From positions 20,722,501 through 20,786,500 of the forward strand of contig JAVTVX010000034.1 in the NCBI GenBank assembly GCA_033439265.1: DNA of 64,000 nt, given 5' to 3'. The notes under the pieces are model-generated. The model saw only the letters and a list, made by a program, of their open reading frames with translations. It made no database searches and was not told where the DNA came from. Shown piece after piece: positions 47,940 through 63,059 of this stretch. The translations under genes and the position numbers were made by a program. This DNA comes from Dillenia suffruticosa. Its lineage: Eukaryota > Streptophyta > Magnoliopsida > Dilleniales > Dilleniaceae. Numbering within the stretch: position 1 is the stretch's first letter; each line of letters opens with the position of its first letter.

Positions 47940-49766
47940 TTTGTTGTCAAACCAATTTCTAGACGGTAAACGTTACATAAGCTGTAGGTTTTTATCCTGT
48001 TTCGATAATTTCCCGAATATTTGCCATCATTATTATTCCAATTCCTTGTATGTATGTAACTTAATAACAAATTATATGACTTAATGACAAACTTATCTCT
48101 CTCTCTCTTTCTCTCTCTTATTCACTATTTTTAAAGGATGCTGAATGTGACTTAAGGTTTTGATGGTTAGCAGTGACGTGGATAACGGATATGAAGGGGC
48201 AAACAATGCAATTTGCACCATTCATTATTTGCAAAGCTTCTTTGAATCTTATTGGCACTCGTGTAGAGATTTTAAGAACCATTAAACATTTAAAAGCAAA
48301 ATTTGAGATCCAGATTTTGAAAAAATAAAATTTTGCATTGGTTTACAAATTGAACATCTAGATGATGGGATATACACTCATTGATCAAATTATACAGCTA
48401 AAGTTCTTAAACATTTATGTATGCATAAAACACATCTATTTGGTACCCGAATGGTAAAGCGAACGCTTGACATTGACATAGATCTTTTAAGGCCAAGGGA
48501 GAAAATTGATTAGCTTCTTCGTCCTGAAGAATTTCTTTTACATATCTTGCTAATTGTACGAGACCTAATATATCATTCTCTGTCAATGCATTTAGAAGAT
48601 CTAACTTTCCTTCTACATGATGACATTGGAATGGAGTGAAACATATTATTCGGTATCTCCAAGGAATAACTGATCTCGACATGTTCCGTTATGCTAATTC
48701 TAAAAACTAATGTTGATTGGAAATTCCAATAGCGGTTGCAAGTAAACTGTCAAACACCTTGGAAAGGATACTCCTTTTCCTTCTCTAGTATTTTTGCCCC
48801 CGGGTCTATTGCTTGCCCTATTTGGATAAAAAGAACATCCATTAACTACGTCAATGGTTACCCTATTGCTTGCAATTGACAAAGATCCTTTCATAACACG
48901 GGAGAAAAATGAAGAACGTCTTACTCCTCATGTGCGATATCTTAATTCAAGTGGAGCACTTATGTATCTCACTACTTTATAAGACCTATTATATCATTTA
49001 CTGTGAATGTTTTAACAAGGTTTAATTCTCTGTATGGTATTCAACCTGAGTTAGAATGACTTCTAGATTTTGGATTTCTTGTTGAATCTTACCGTTTGAG
49101 ACATTTCGGTTTTAGGTGACATTTAATTTTTAAGTTGCCGCACTTGGCTTAGCTATTTATATTTATTTCAAGTGCCTATATATTGGTCTCCCCCCATAAT
49201 TTCATTCGTACACATAAAAACAACGGAGAACATAAGATGAAGCTCTCGACATTGCATTCAATTTTTTATTGCGAATTTCAATACAGTTTTTATCATGAAT
49301 TTCAATTAAAATTCTACTTTTATATCAACCTCTCTACATTTCGTTCAATTTTCTATTTTGAGTTTCAAGGTTTAATTCTCATGTGCCATATCTTAATTCA
49401 AGTGGAGCGTCTTACAAATTATACAAGACCAAATATATCATTTACAGTGAATGTAATAATAAGGTTTAATTCTCTGCATTGCATTTAACTTGAGTTAGAT
49501 TGACTACTAGATTTTTGATTTCTTATCGACTCTTAACTTTTGAGACTTTTGGATTTTAAGGTAACTCTTAATTTTTAAGTTGTCGCACTTAGGGCAGCTA
49601 TTTATATTTATTTCAACTGCCAACGTACATGTCTCCCCCTAAGATGAATCTCTCAACATTGCATTCAATTTTTTATTGTGAATTTCAATTAAAATTCTAC
49701 ACTTATATCAATCTCTCTACATTTCGTTCAATTTTCAATTTTGAGTCTCAATCAAAATTCTACTCC

Positions 49767-49838
49767 TTCCGTTGCCGGGAATCGAACCCGGGTCTCCTGG
49801 GTGAAAGCCAGACATCCTAACCGCTGGACGACAACGGA
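49767..49838 (-). tRNA. tRNA-Glu(UUC), copy 12
   Basis: Identical to copy 1; anticodon complement at 49803-49805. Unit 48330-50228, variant bases A at 48854 and A at 49103. Confidence 0.96.
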
Positions 49839-51665
49839 TTTGTTGTCAAACCAATTTCTAGACGGTAAACGTTACATAAGCTGTAGGTTTTTATCCTGTT
49901 TCGATAATTTCCCGAATATTTGCCATCATTATTATTCCAATTCCTTGTATGTATGTAACTTAATAACAAATTATATGACTTAATGACAAACTTATCTCTC
50001 TCTCTCTTTCTCTCTCTTATTCACTATTTTTAAAGGATGCTGAATGTGACTTAAGGTTTTGATGGTTAGCAGTGACGTGGATAACGGATATGAAGGGGCA
50101 AACAATGCAATTTGCACCATTCATTATTTGCAAAGCTTCTTTGAATCTTATTGGCACTCGTGTAGAGATTTTAAGAACCATTAAACATTTAAAAGCAAAA
50201 TTTGAGATCCAGATTTTGAAAAAATAAAATTTTGCATTGGTTTACAAATTGAACATCTAGATGATGGGATATACACTCATTGATCAAATTATACAGCTAA
50301 AGTTCTTAAACATTTATGTATGCATAAAACACATCTATTTGGTACCCGAATGGTAAAGCGAACGCTTGACATTGACATAGATCTTTTAAGGCCAAGGGAG
50401 AAAATTGATTAGCTTCTTCGTCCTGAAGAATTTCTTTTACATATCTTGCTAATTGTACGAGACCTAATATATCATTCTCTGTCAATGCATTTAGAAGATC
50501 TAACTTTCCTTCTACATGATGACATTGGAATGGAGTGAAACATATTATTCGGTATCTCCAAGGAATAACTGATCTCGACATGTTCCGTTATGCTAATTCT
50601 AAAAACTAATGTTGATTGGAAATTCCAATAGCGGTTGCAAGTAAACTGTCAAACACCTTGGAAAGGATACTCCTTTTCCTTCTCTAGTATTTTTGCCCCC
50701 GGGTCTATTGCTTGCCCTATTTGGATAAAAAGAACATCCATTAACTACGTCAATGGTTACCCTATTGCTTGCAATTGACAAAGATCCTTTCATAACACGG
50801 GAGAAAAATGAAGAACGTCTTACTCCTCATGTGCGATATCTTAATTCAAGTGGAGCACTTATGTATCTCACTACTTTATAAGACCTATTATATCATTTAC
50901 TGTGAATGTTTTAACAAGGTTTAATTCTCTGTATGGTATTCAACCTGAGTTAGAATGACTTCTAGATTTTGGATTTCTTGTTGAATCTTACCGTTTGAGA
51001 CATTTCGGTTTTAGGTGACATTTAATTTTTAAGTTGCCGCACTTGGCTTAGCTATTTATATTTATTTCAAGTGCCTATATATTGGTCTCCCCCCATAATT
51101 TCATTCGTACACATAAAAACAACGGAGAACATAAGATGAAGCTCTCGACATTGCATTCAATTTTTTATTGCGAATTTCAATACAGTTTTTATCATGAATT
51201 TCAATTAAAATTCTACTTTTATATCAACCTCTCTACATTTCGTTCAATTTTCTATTTTGAGTTTCAAGGTTTAATTCTCATGTGCCATATCTTAATTCAA
51301 GTGGAGCGTCTTACAAATTATACAAGACCAAATATATCATTTACAGTGAATGTAATAATAAGGTTTAATTCTCTGCATTGCATTTAACTTGAGTTAGATT
51401 GACTACTAGATTTTTGATTTCTTATCGACTCTTAACTTTTGAGACTTTTGGATTTTAAGGTAACTCTTAATTTTTAAGTTGTCGCACTTAGGGCAGCTAT
51501 TTATATTTATTTCAACTGCCAACGTACATGTCTCCCCCTAAGATGAATCTCTCAACATTGCATTCAATTTTTTATTGTGAATTTCAATTAAAATTCTACA
51601 CTTATATCAATCTCTCTACATTTCGTTCAATTTTCAATTTTGAGTCTCAATCAAAATTCTACTCC

Positions 51666-51737
51666 TTCCGTTGCCGGGAATCGAACCCGGGTCTCCTGGG
51701 TGAAAGCCAGACATCCTAACCGCTGGACGACAACGGA
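51666..51737 (-). tRNA. tRNA-Glu(UUC), copy 13
   Basis: Identical to copy 1; anticodon complement at 51702-51704. Unit 50229-52127, variant bases A at 50753 and A at 51002. Confidence 0.96.
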
Positions 51738-53564
51738 TTTGTTGTCAAACCAATTTCTAGACGGTAAACGTTACATAAGCTGTAGGTTTTTATCCTGTTT
51801 CGATAATTTCCCGAATATTTGCCATCATTATTATTCCAATTCCTTGTATGTATGTAACTTAATAACAAATTATATGACTTAATGACAAACTTATCTCTCT
51901 CTCTCTTTCTCTCTCTTATTCACTATTTTTAAAGGATGCTGAATGTGACTTAAGGTTTTGATGGTTAGCAGTGACGTGGATAACGGATATGAAGGGGCAA
52001 ACAATGCAATTTGCACCATTCATTATTTGCAAAGCTTCTTTGAATCTTATTGGCACTCGTGTAGAGATTTTAAGAACCATTAAACATTTAAAAGCAAAAT
52101 TTGAGATCCAGATTTTGAAAAAATAAAATTTTGCATTGGTTTACAAATTGAACATCTAGATGATGGGATATACACTCATTGATCAAATTATACAGCTAAA
52201 GTTCTTAAACATTTATGTATGCATAAAACACATCTATTTGGTACCCGAATGGTAAAGCGAACGCTTGACATTGACATAGATCTTTTAAGGCCAAGGGAGA
52301 AAATTGATTAGCTTCTTCGTCCTGAAGAATTTCTTTTACATATCTTGCTAATTGTACGAGACCTAATATATCATTCTCTGTCAATGCATTTAGAAGATCT
52401 AACTTTCCTTCTACATGATGACATTGGAATGGAGTGAAACATATTATTCGGTATCTCCAAGGAATAACTGATCTCGACATGTTCCGTTATGCTAATTCTA
52501 AAAACTAATGTTGATTGGAAATTCCAATAGCGGTTGCAAGTAAACTGTCAAACACCTTGGAAAGGATACTCCTTTTCCTTCTCTAGTATTTTTGCCCCCG
52601 GGTCTATTGCTTGCCCTATTTGGATAAAAAGAACATCCATTAACTACGTCAATGGTTACCCTATTGCTTGCAATTGACAAAGATCCTTTCATAACACGGG
52701 AGAAAAATGAAGAACGTCTTACTCCTCATGTGCGATATCTTAATTCAAGTGGAGCACTTATGTATCTCACTACTTTATAAGACCTATTATATCATTTACT
52801 GTGAATGTTTTAACAAGGTTTAATTCTCTGTATGGTATTCAACCTGAGTTAGAATGACTTCTAGATTTTGGATTTCTTGTTGAATCTTACCGTTTGAGAC
52901 ATTTCGGTTTTAGGTGACATTTAATTTTTAAGTTGCCGCACTTGGCTTAGCTATTTATATTTATTTCAAGTGCCTATATATTGGTCTCCCCCCATAATTT
53001 CATTCGTACACATAAAAACAACGGAGAACATAAGATGAAGCTCTCGACATTGCATTCAATTTTTTATTGCGAATTTCAATACAGTTTTTATCATGAATTT
53101 CAATTAAAATTCTACTTTTATATCAACCTCTCTACATTTCGTTCAATTTTCTATTTTGAGTTTCAAGGTTTAATTCTCATGTGCCATATCTTAATTCAAG
53201 TGGAGCGTCTTACAAATTATACAAGACCAAATATATCATTTACAGTGAATGTAATAATAAGGTTTAATTCTCTGCATTGCATTTAACTTGAGTTAGATTG
53301 ACTACTAGATTTTTGATTTCTTATCGACTCTTAACTTTTGAGACTTTTGGATTTTAAGGTAACTCTTAATTTTTAAGTTGTCGCACTTAGGGCAGCTATT
53401 TATATTTATTTCAACTGCCAACGTACATGTCTCCCCCTAAGATGAATCTCTCAACATTGCATTCAATTTTTTATTGTGAATTTCAATTAAAATTCTACAC
53501 TTATATCAATCTCTCTACATTTCGTTCAATTTTCAATTTTGAGTCTCAATCAAAATTCTACTCC

Positions 53565-53636
53565 TTCCGTTGCCGGGAATCGAACCCGGGTCTCCTGGGT
53601 GAAAGCCAGACATCCTAACCGCTGGACGACAACGGA
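53565..53636 (-). tRNA. tRNA-Glu(UUC), copy 14
   Basis: Identical to copy 1; anticodon complement at 53601-53603. Unit 52128-54026, variant bases A at 52652 and A at 52901. Confidence 0.96.
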
Positions 53637-55463
53637 TTTGTTGTCAAACCAATTTCTAGACGGTAAACGTTACATAAGCTGTAGGTTTTTATCCTGTTTC
53701 GATAATTTCCCGAATATTTGCCATCATTATTATTCCAATTCCTTGTATGTATGTAACTTAATAACAAATTATATGACTTAATGACAAACTTATCTCTCTC
53801 TCTCTTTCTCTCTCTTATTCACTATTTTTAAAGGATGCTGAATGTGACTTAAGGTTTTGATGGTTAGCAGTGACGTGGATAACGGATATGAAGGGGCAAA
53901 CAATGCAATTTGCACCATTCATTATTTGCAAAGCTTCTTTGAATCTTATTGGCACTCGTGTAGAGATTTTAAGAACCATTAAACATTTAAAAGCAAAATT
54001 TGAGATCCAGATTTTGAAAAAATAAAATTTTGCATTGGTTTACAAATTGAACATCTAGATGATGGGATATACACTCATTGATCAAATTATACAGCTAAAG
54101 TTCTTAAACATTTATGTATGCATAAAACACATCTATTTGGTACCCGAATGGTAAAGCGAACGCTTGACATTGACATAGATCTTTTAAGGCCAAGGGAGAA
54201 AATTGATTAGCTTCTTCGTCCTGAAGAATTTCTTTTACATATCTTGCTAATTGTACGAGACCTAATATATCATTCTCTGTCAATGCATTTAGAAGATCTA
54301 ACTTTCCTTCTACATGATGACATTGGAATGGAGTGAAACATATTATTCGGTATCTCCAAGGAATAACTGATCTCGACATGTTCCGTTATGCTAATTCTAA
54401 AAACTAATGTTGATTGGAAATTCCAATAGCGGTTGCAAGTAAACTGTCAAACACCTTGGAAAGGATACTCCTTTTCCTTCTCTAGTATTTTTGCCCCCGG
54501 GTCTATTGCTTGCCCTATTTGGATAAAAAGAACATCCATTAACTACGTCAATGGTTACCCTATTGCTTGCAATTGACAAAGATCCTTTCATAACACGGGA
54601 GAAAAATGAAGAACGTCTTACTCCTCATGTGCGATATCTTAATTCAAGTGGAGCACTTATGTATCTCACTACTTTATAAGACCTATTATATCATTTACTG
54701 TGAATGTTTTAACAAGGTTTAATTCTCTGTATGGTATTCAACCTGAGTTAGAATGACTTCTAGATTTTGGATTTCTTGTTGAATCTTACCGTTTGAGACT
54801 TTTCGGTTTTAGGTGACATTTAATTTTTAAGTTGCCGCACTTGGCTTAGCTATTTATATTTATTTCAAGTGCCTATATATTGGTCTCCCCCCATAATTTC
54901 ATTCGTACACATAAAAACAACGGAGAACATAAGATGAAGCTCTCGACATTGCATTCAATTTTTTATTGCGAATTTCAATACAGTTTTTATCATGAATTTC
55001 AATTAAAATTCTACTTTTATATCAACCTCTCTACATTTCGTTCAATTTTCTATTTTGAGTTTCAAGGTTTAATTCTCATGTGCCATATCTTAATTCAAGT
55101 GGAGCGTCTTACAAATTATACAAGACCAAATATATCATTTACAGTGAATGTAATAATAAGGTTTAATTCTCTGCATTGCATTTAACTTGAGTTAGATTGA
55201 CTACTAGATTTTTGATTTCTTATCGACTCTTAACTTTTGAGACTTTTGGATTTTAAGGTAACTCTTAATTTTTAAGTTGTCGCACTTAGGGCAGCTATTT
55301 ATATTTATTTCAACTGCCAACGTACATGTCTCCCCCTAAGATGAATCTCTCAACATTGCATTCAATTTTTTATTGTGAATTTCAATTAAAATTCTACACT
55401 TATATCAATCTCTCTACATTTCGTTCAATTTTCAATTTTGAGTCTCAATCAAAATTCTACTCC

Positions 55464-55535
55464 TTCCGTTGCCGGGAATCGAACCCGGGTCTCCTGGGTG
55501 AAAGCCAGACATCCTAACCGCTGGACGACAACGGA
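55464..55535 (-). tRNA. tRNA-Glu(UUC), copy 15
   Basis: Identical to copy 1; anticodon complement at 55500-55502. Unit 54027-55925, variant bases A at 54551 and T at 54800. Confidence 0.96.
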
Positions 55536-57362
55536 TTTGTTGTCAAACCAATTTCTAGACGGTAAACGTTACATAAGCTGTAGGTTTTTATCCTGTTTCG
55601 ATAATTTCCCGAATATTTGCCATCATTATTATTCCAATTCCTTGTATGTATGTAACTTAATAACAAATTATATGACTTAATGACAAACTTATCTCTCTCT
55701 CTCTTTCTCTCTCTTATTCACTATTTTTAAAGGATGCTGAATGTGACTTAAGGTTTTGATGGTTAGCAGTGACGTGGATAACGGATATGAAGGGGCAAAC
55801 AATGCAATTTGCACCATTCATTATTTGCAAAGCTTCTTTGAATCTTATTGGCACTCGTGTAGAGATTTTAAGAACCATTAAACATTTAAAAGCAAAATTT
55901 GAGATCCAGATTTTGAAAAAATAAAATTTTGCATTGGTTTACAAATTGAACATCTAGATGATGGGATATACACTCATTGATCAAATTATACAGCTAAAGT
56001 TCTTAAACATTTATGTATGCATAAAACACATCTATTTGGTACCCGAATGGTAAAGCGAACGCTTGACATTGACATAGATCTTTTAAGGCCAAGGGAGAAA
56101 ATTGATTAGCTTCTTCGTCCTGAAGAATTTCTTTTACATATCTTGCTAATTGTACGAGACCTAATATATCATTCTCTGTCAATGCATTTAGAAGATCTAA
56201 CTTTCCTTCTACATGATGACATTGGAATGGAGTGAAACATATTATTCGGTATCTCCAAGGAATAACTGATCTCGACATGTTCCGTTATGCTAATTCTAAA
56301 AACTAATGTTGATTGGAAATTCCAATAGCGGTTGCAAGTAAACTGTCAAACACCTTGGAAAGGATACTCCTTTTCCTTCTCTAGTATTTTTGCCCCCGGG
56401 TCTATTGCTTGCCCTATTTGGATAAAAAGAACATCCATTAACTACGTCAATGGTTACCCTATTGCTTGCAATTGACAAAGATCCTTTCATAACACGGGAG
56501 AAAAATGAAGAACGTCTTACTCCTCATGTGCGATATCTTAATTCAAGTGGAGCACTTATGTATCTCACTACTTTATAAGACCTATTATATCATTTACTGT
56601 GAATGTTTTAACAAGGTTTAATTCTCTGTATGGTATTCAACCTGAGTTAGAATGACTTCTAGATTTTGGATTTCTTGTTGAATCTTACCGTTTGAGACTT
56701 TTCGGTTTTAGGTGACATTTAATTTTTAAGTTGCCGCACTTGGCTTAGCTATTTATATTTATTTCAAGTGCCTATATATTGGTCTCCCCCCATAATTTCA
56801 TTCGTACACATAAAAACAACGGAGAACATAAGATGAAGCTCTCGACATTGCATTCAATTTTTTATTGCGAATTTCAATACAGTTTTTATCATGAATTTCA
56901 ATTAAAATTCTACTTTTATATCAACCTCTCTACATTTCGTTCAATTTTCTATTTTGAGTTTCAAGGTTTAATTCTCATGTGCCATATCTTAATTCAAGTG
57001 GAGCGTCTTACAAATTATACAAGACCAAATATATCATTTACAGTGAATGTAATAATAAGGTTTAATTCTCTGCATTGCATTTAACTTGAGTTAGATTGAC
57101 TACTAGATTTTTGATTTCTTATCGACTCTTAACTTTTGAGACTTTTGGATTTTAAGGTAACTCTTAATTTTTAAGTTGTCGCACTTAGGGCAGCTATTTA
57201 TATTTATTTCAACTGCCAACGTACATGTCTCCCCCTAAGATGAATCTCTCAACATTGCATTCAATTTTTTATTGTGAATTTCAATTAAAATTCTACACTT
57301 ATATCAATCTCTCTACATTTCGTTCAATTTTCAATTTTGAGTCTCAATCAAAATTCTACTCC

Positions 57363-57434
57363 TTCCGTTGCCGGGAATCGAACCCGGGTCTCCTGGGTGA
57401 AAGCCAGACATCCTAACCGCTGGACGACAACGGA
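57363..57434 (-). tRNA. tRNA-Glu(UUC), copy 16
   Basis: Identical to copy 1; anticodon complement at 57399-57401. Unit 55926-57824, variant bases A at 56450 and T at 56699. Confidence 0.96.
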
Positions 57435-59261
57435 TTTGTTGTCAAACCAATTTCTAGACGGTAAACGTTACATAAGCTGTAGGTTTTTATCCTGTTTCGA
57501 TAATTTCCCGAATATTTGCCATCATTATTATTCCAATTCCTTGTATGTATGTAACTTAATAACAAATTATATGACTTAATGACAAACTTATCTCTCTCTC
57601 TCTTTCTCTCTCTTATTCACTATTTTTAAAGGATGCTGAATGTGACTTAAGGTTTTGATGGTTAGCAGTGACGTGGATAACGGATATGAAGGGGCAAACA
57701 ATGCAATTTGCACCATTCATTATTTGCAAAGCTTCTTTGAATCTTATTGGCACTCGTGTAGAGATTTTAAGAACCATTAAACATTTAAAAGCAAAATTTG
57801 AGATCCAGATTTTGAAAAAATAAAATTTTGCATTGGTTTACAAATTGAACATCTAGATGATGGGATATACACTCATTGATCAAATTATACAGCTAAAGTT
57901 CTTAAACATTTATGTATGCATAAAACACATCTATTTGGTACCCGAATGGTAAAGCGAACGCTTGACATTGACATAGATCTTTTAAGGCCAAGGGAGAAAA
58001 TTGATTAGCTTCTTCGTCCTGAAGAATTTCTTTTACATATCTTGCTAATTGTACGAGACCTAATATATCATTCTCTGTCAATGCATTTAGAAGATCTAAC
58101 TTTCCTTCTACATGATGACATTGGAATGGAGTGAAACATATTATTCGGTATCTCCAAGGAATAACTGATCTCGACATGTTCCGTTATGCTAATTCTAAAA
58201 ACTAATGTTGATTGGAAATTCCAATAGCGGTTGCAAGTAAACTGTCAAACACCTTGGAAAGGATACTCCTTTTCCTTCTCTAGTATTTTTGCCCCCGGGT
58301 CTATTGCTTGCCCTATTTGGATAAAAAGAACATCCATTAACTACGTCAATGGTTACCCTATTGCTTGCAATTGACAAAGATCCTTTCATAACACGGGAGA
58401 AAAATGAAGAACGTCTTACTCCTCATGTGCGATATCTTAATTCAAGTGGAGCACTTATGTATCTCACTACTTTATAAGACCTATTATATCATTTACTGTG
58501 AATGTTTTAACAAGGTTTAATTCTCTGTATGGTATTCAACCTGAGTTAGAATGACTTCTAGATTTTGGATTTCTTGTTGAATCTTACCGTTTGAGACTTT
58601 TCGGTTTTAGGTGACATTTAATTTTTAAGTTGCCGCACTTGGCTTAGCTATTTATATTTATTTCAAGTGCCTATATATTGGTCTCCCCCCATAATTTCAT
58701 TCGTACACATAAAAACAACGGAGAACATAAGATGAAGCTCTCGACATTGCATTCAATTTTTTATTGCGAATTTCAATACAGTTTTTATCATGAATTTCAA
58801 TTAAAATTCTACTTTTATATCAACCTCTCTACATTTCGTTCAATTTTCTATTTTGAGTTTCAAGGTTTAATTCTCATGTGCCATATCTTAATTCAAGTGG
58901 AGCGTCTTACAAATTATACAAGACCAAATATATCATTTACAGTGAATGTAATAATAAGGTTTAATTCTCTGCATTGCATTTAACTTGAGTTAGATTGACT
59001 ACTAGATTTTTGATTTCTTATCGACTCTTAACTTTTGAGACTTTTGGATTTTAAGGTAACTCTTAATTTTTAAGTTGTCGCACTTAGGGCAGCTATTTAT
59101 ATTTATTTCAACTGCCAACGTACATGTCTCCCCCTAAGATGAATCTCTCAACATTGCATTCAATTTTTTATTGTGAATTTCAATTAAAATTCTACACTTA
59201 TATCAATCTCTCTACATTTCGTTCAATTTTCAATTTTGAGTCTCAATCAAAATTCTACTCC

Positions 59262-59333
59262 TTCCGTTGCCGGGAATCGAACCCGGGTCTCCTGGGTGAA
59301 AGCCAGACATCCTAACCGCTGGACGACAACGGA
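59262..59333 (-). tRNA. tRNA-Glu(UUC), copy 17
   Basis: Identical to copy 1; anticodon complement at 59298-59300. Unit 57825-59723, variant bases A at 58349 and T at 58598. Confidence 0.96.
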
Positions 59334-61160
59334 TTTGTTGTCAAACCAATTTCTAGACGGTAAACGTTACATAAGCTGTAGGTTTTTATCCTGTTTCGAT
59401 AATTTCCCGAATATTTGCCATCATTATTATTCCAATTCCTTGTATGTATGTAACTTAATAACAAATTATATGACTTAATGACAAACTTATCTCTCTCTCT
59501 CTTTCTCTCTCTTATTCACTATTTTTAAAGGATGCTGAATGTGACTTAAGGTTTTGATGGTTAGCAGTGACGTGGATAACGGATATGAAGGGGCAAACAA
59601 TGCAATTTGCACCATTCATTATTTGCAAAGCTTCTTTGAATCTTATTGGCACTCGTGTAGAGATTTTAAGAACCATTAAACATTTAAAAGCAAAATTTGA
59701 GATCCAGATTTTGAAAAAATAAAATTTTGCATTGGTTTACAAATTGAACATCTAGATGATGGGATATACACTCATTGATCAAATTATACAGCTAAAGTTC
59801 TTAAACATTTATGTATGCATAAAACACATCTATTTGGTACCCGAATGGTAAAGCGAACGCTTGACATTGACATAGATCTTTTAAGGCCAAGGGAGAAAAT
59901 TGATTAGCTTCTTCGTCCTGAAGAATTTCTTTTACATATCTTGCTAATTGTACGAGACCTAATATATCATTCTCTGTCAATGCATTTAGAAGATCTAACT
60001 TTCCTTCTACATGATGACATTGGAATGGAGTGAAACATATTATTCGGTATCTCCAAGGAATAACTGATCTCGACATGTTCCGTTATGCTAATTCTAAAAA
60101 CTAATGTTGATTGGAAATTCCAATAGCGGTTGCAAGTAAACTGTCAAACACCTTGGAAAGGATACTCCTTTTCCTTCTCTAGTATTTTTGCCCCCGGGTC
60201 TATTGCTTGCCCTATTTGGATAAAAAGAACATCCATTAACTACGTCAATGGTTACCCTATTGCTTGCAATTGACAAAGATCCTTTCATAACACGGGAGAA
60301 AAATGAAGAACGTCTTACTCCTCATGTGCGATATCTTAATTCAAGTGGAGCACTTATGTATCTCACTACTTTATAAGACCTATTATATCATTTACTGTGA
60401 ATGTTTTAACAAGGTTTAATTCTCTGTATGGTATTCAACCTGAGTTAGAATGACTTCTAGATTTTGGATTTCTTGTTGAATCTTACCGTTTGAGACTTTT
60501 CGGTTTTAGGTGACATTTAATTTTTAAGTTGCCGCACTTGGCTTAGCTATTTATATTTATTTCAAGTGCCTATATATTGGTCTCCCCCCATAATTTCATT
60601 CGTACACATAAAAACAACGGAGAACATAAGATGAAGCTCTCGACATTGCATTCAATTTTTTATTGCGAATTTCAATACAGTTTTTATCATGAATTTCAAT
60701 TAAAATTCTACTTTTATATCAACCTCTCTACATTTCGTTCAATTTTCTATTTTGAGTTTCAAGGTTTAATTCTCATGTGCCATATCTTAATTCAAGTGGA
60801 GCGTCTTACAAATTATACAAGACCAAATATATCATTTACAGTGAATGTAATAATAAGGTTTAATTCTCTGCATTGCATTTAACTTGAGTTAGATTGACTA
60901 CTAGATTTTTGATTTCTTATCGACTCTTAACTTTTGAGACTTTTGGATTTTAAGGTAACTCTTAATTTTTAAGTTGTCGCACTTAGGGCAGCTATTTATA
61001 TTTATTTCAACTGCCAACGTACATGTCTCCCCCTAAGATGAATCTCTCAACATTGCATTCAATTTTTTATTGTGAATTTCAATTAAAATTCTACACTTAT
61101 ATCAATCTCTCTACATTTCGTTCAATTTTCAATTTTGAGTCTCAATCAAAATTCTACTCC

Positions 61161-61232
61161 TTCCGTTGCCGGGAATCGAACCCGGGTCTCCTGGGTGAAA
61201 GCCAGACATCCTAACCGCTGGACGACAACGGA
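61161..61232 (-). tRNA. tRNA-Glu(UUC), copy 18
   Basis: Identical to copy 1; anticodon complement at 61197-61199. Unit 59724-61622, variant bases A at 60248 and T at 60497. Confidence 0.96.
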
Positions 61233-63059
61233 TTTGTTGTCAAACCAATTTCTAGACGGTAAACGTTACATAAGCTGTAGGTTTTTATCCTGTTTCGATA
61301 ATTTCCCGAATATTTGCCATCATTATTATTCCAATTCCTTGTATGTATGTAACTTAATAACAAATTATATGACTTAATGACAAACTTATCTCTCTCTCTC
61401 TTTCTCTCTCTTATTCACTATTTTTAAAGGATGCTGAATGTGACTTAAGGTTTTGATGGTTAGCAGTGACGTGGATAACGGATATGAAGGGGCAAACAAT
61501 GCAATTTGCACCATTCATTATTTGCAAAGCTTCTTTGAATCTTATTGGCACTCGTGTAGAGATTTTAAGAACCATTAAACATTTAAAAGCAAAATTTGAG
61601 ATCCAGATTTTGAAAAAATAAAATTTTGCATTGGTTTACAAATTGAACATCTAGATGATGGGATATACACTCATTGATCAAATTATACAGCTAAAGTTCT
61701 TAAACATTTATGTATGCATAAAACACATCTATTTGGTACCCGAATGGTAAAGCGAACGCTTGACATTGACATAGATCTTTTAAGGCCAAGGGAGAAAATT
61801 GATTAGCTTCTTCGTCCTGAAGAATTTCTTTTACATATCTTGCTAATTGTACGAGACCTAATATATCATTCTCTGTCAATGCATTTAGAAGATCTAACTT
61901 TCCTTCTACATGATGACATTGGAATGGAGTGAAACATATTATTCGGTATCTCCAAGGAATAACTGATCTCGACATGTTCCGTTATGCTAATTCTAAAAAC
62001 TAATGTTGATTGGAAATTCCAATAGCGGTTGCAAGTAAACTGTCAAACACCTTGGAAAGGATACTCCTTTTCCTTCTCTAGTATTTTTGCCCCCGGGTCT
62101 ATTGCTTGCCCTATTTGGATAAAAAGAACATCCATTAACTACGTCAATGGTTACCCTATTGCTTGCAATTGACAAAGATCCTTTCATAACACGGGAGAAA
62201 AATGAAGAACGTCTTACTCCTCATGTGCGATATCTTAATTCAAGTGGAGCACTTATGTATCTCACTACTTTATAAGACCTATTATATCATTTACTGTGAA
62301 TGTTTTAACAAGGTTTAATTCTCTGTATGGTATTCAACCTGAGTTAGAATGACTTCTAGATTTTGGATTTCTTGTTGAATCTTACCGTTTGAGACTTTTC
62401 GGTTTTAGGTGACATTTAATTTTTAAGTTGCCGCACTTGGCTTAGCTATTTATATTTATTTCAAGTGCCTATATATTGGTCTCCCCCCATAATTTCATTC
62501 GTACACATAAAAACAACGGAGAACATAAGATGAAGCTCTCGACATTGCATTCAATTTTTTATTGCGAATTTCAATACAGTTTTTATCATGAATTTCAATT
62601 AAAATTCTACTTTTATATCAACCTCTCTACATTTCGTTCAATTTTCTATTTTGAGTTTCAAGGTTTAATTCTCATGTGCCATATCTTAATTCAAGTGGAG
62701 CGTCTTACAAATTATACAAGACCAAATATATCATTTACAGTGAATGTAATAATAAGGTTTAATTCTCTGCATTGCATTTAACTTGAGTTAGATTGACTAC
62801 TAGATTTTTGATTTCTTATCGACTCTTAACTTTTGAGACTTTTGGATTTTAAGGTAACTCTTAATTTTTAAGTTGTCGCACTTAGGGCAGCTATTTATAT
62901 TTATTTCAACTGCCAACGTACATGTCTCCCCCTAAGATGAATCTCTCAACATTGCATTCAATTTTTTATTGTGAATTTCAATTAAAATTCTACACTTATA
63001 TCAATCTCTCTACATTTCGTTCAATTTTCAATTTTGAGTCTCAATCAAAATTCTACTCC

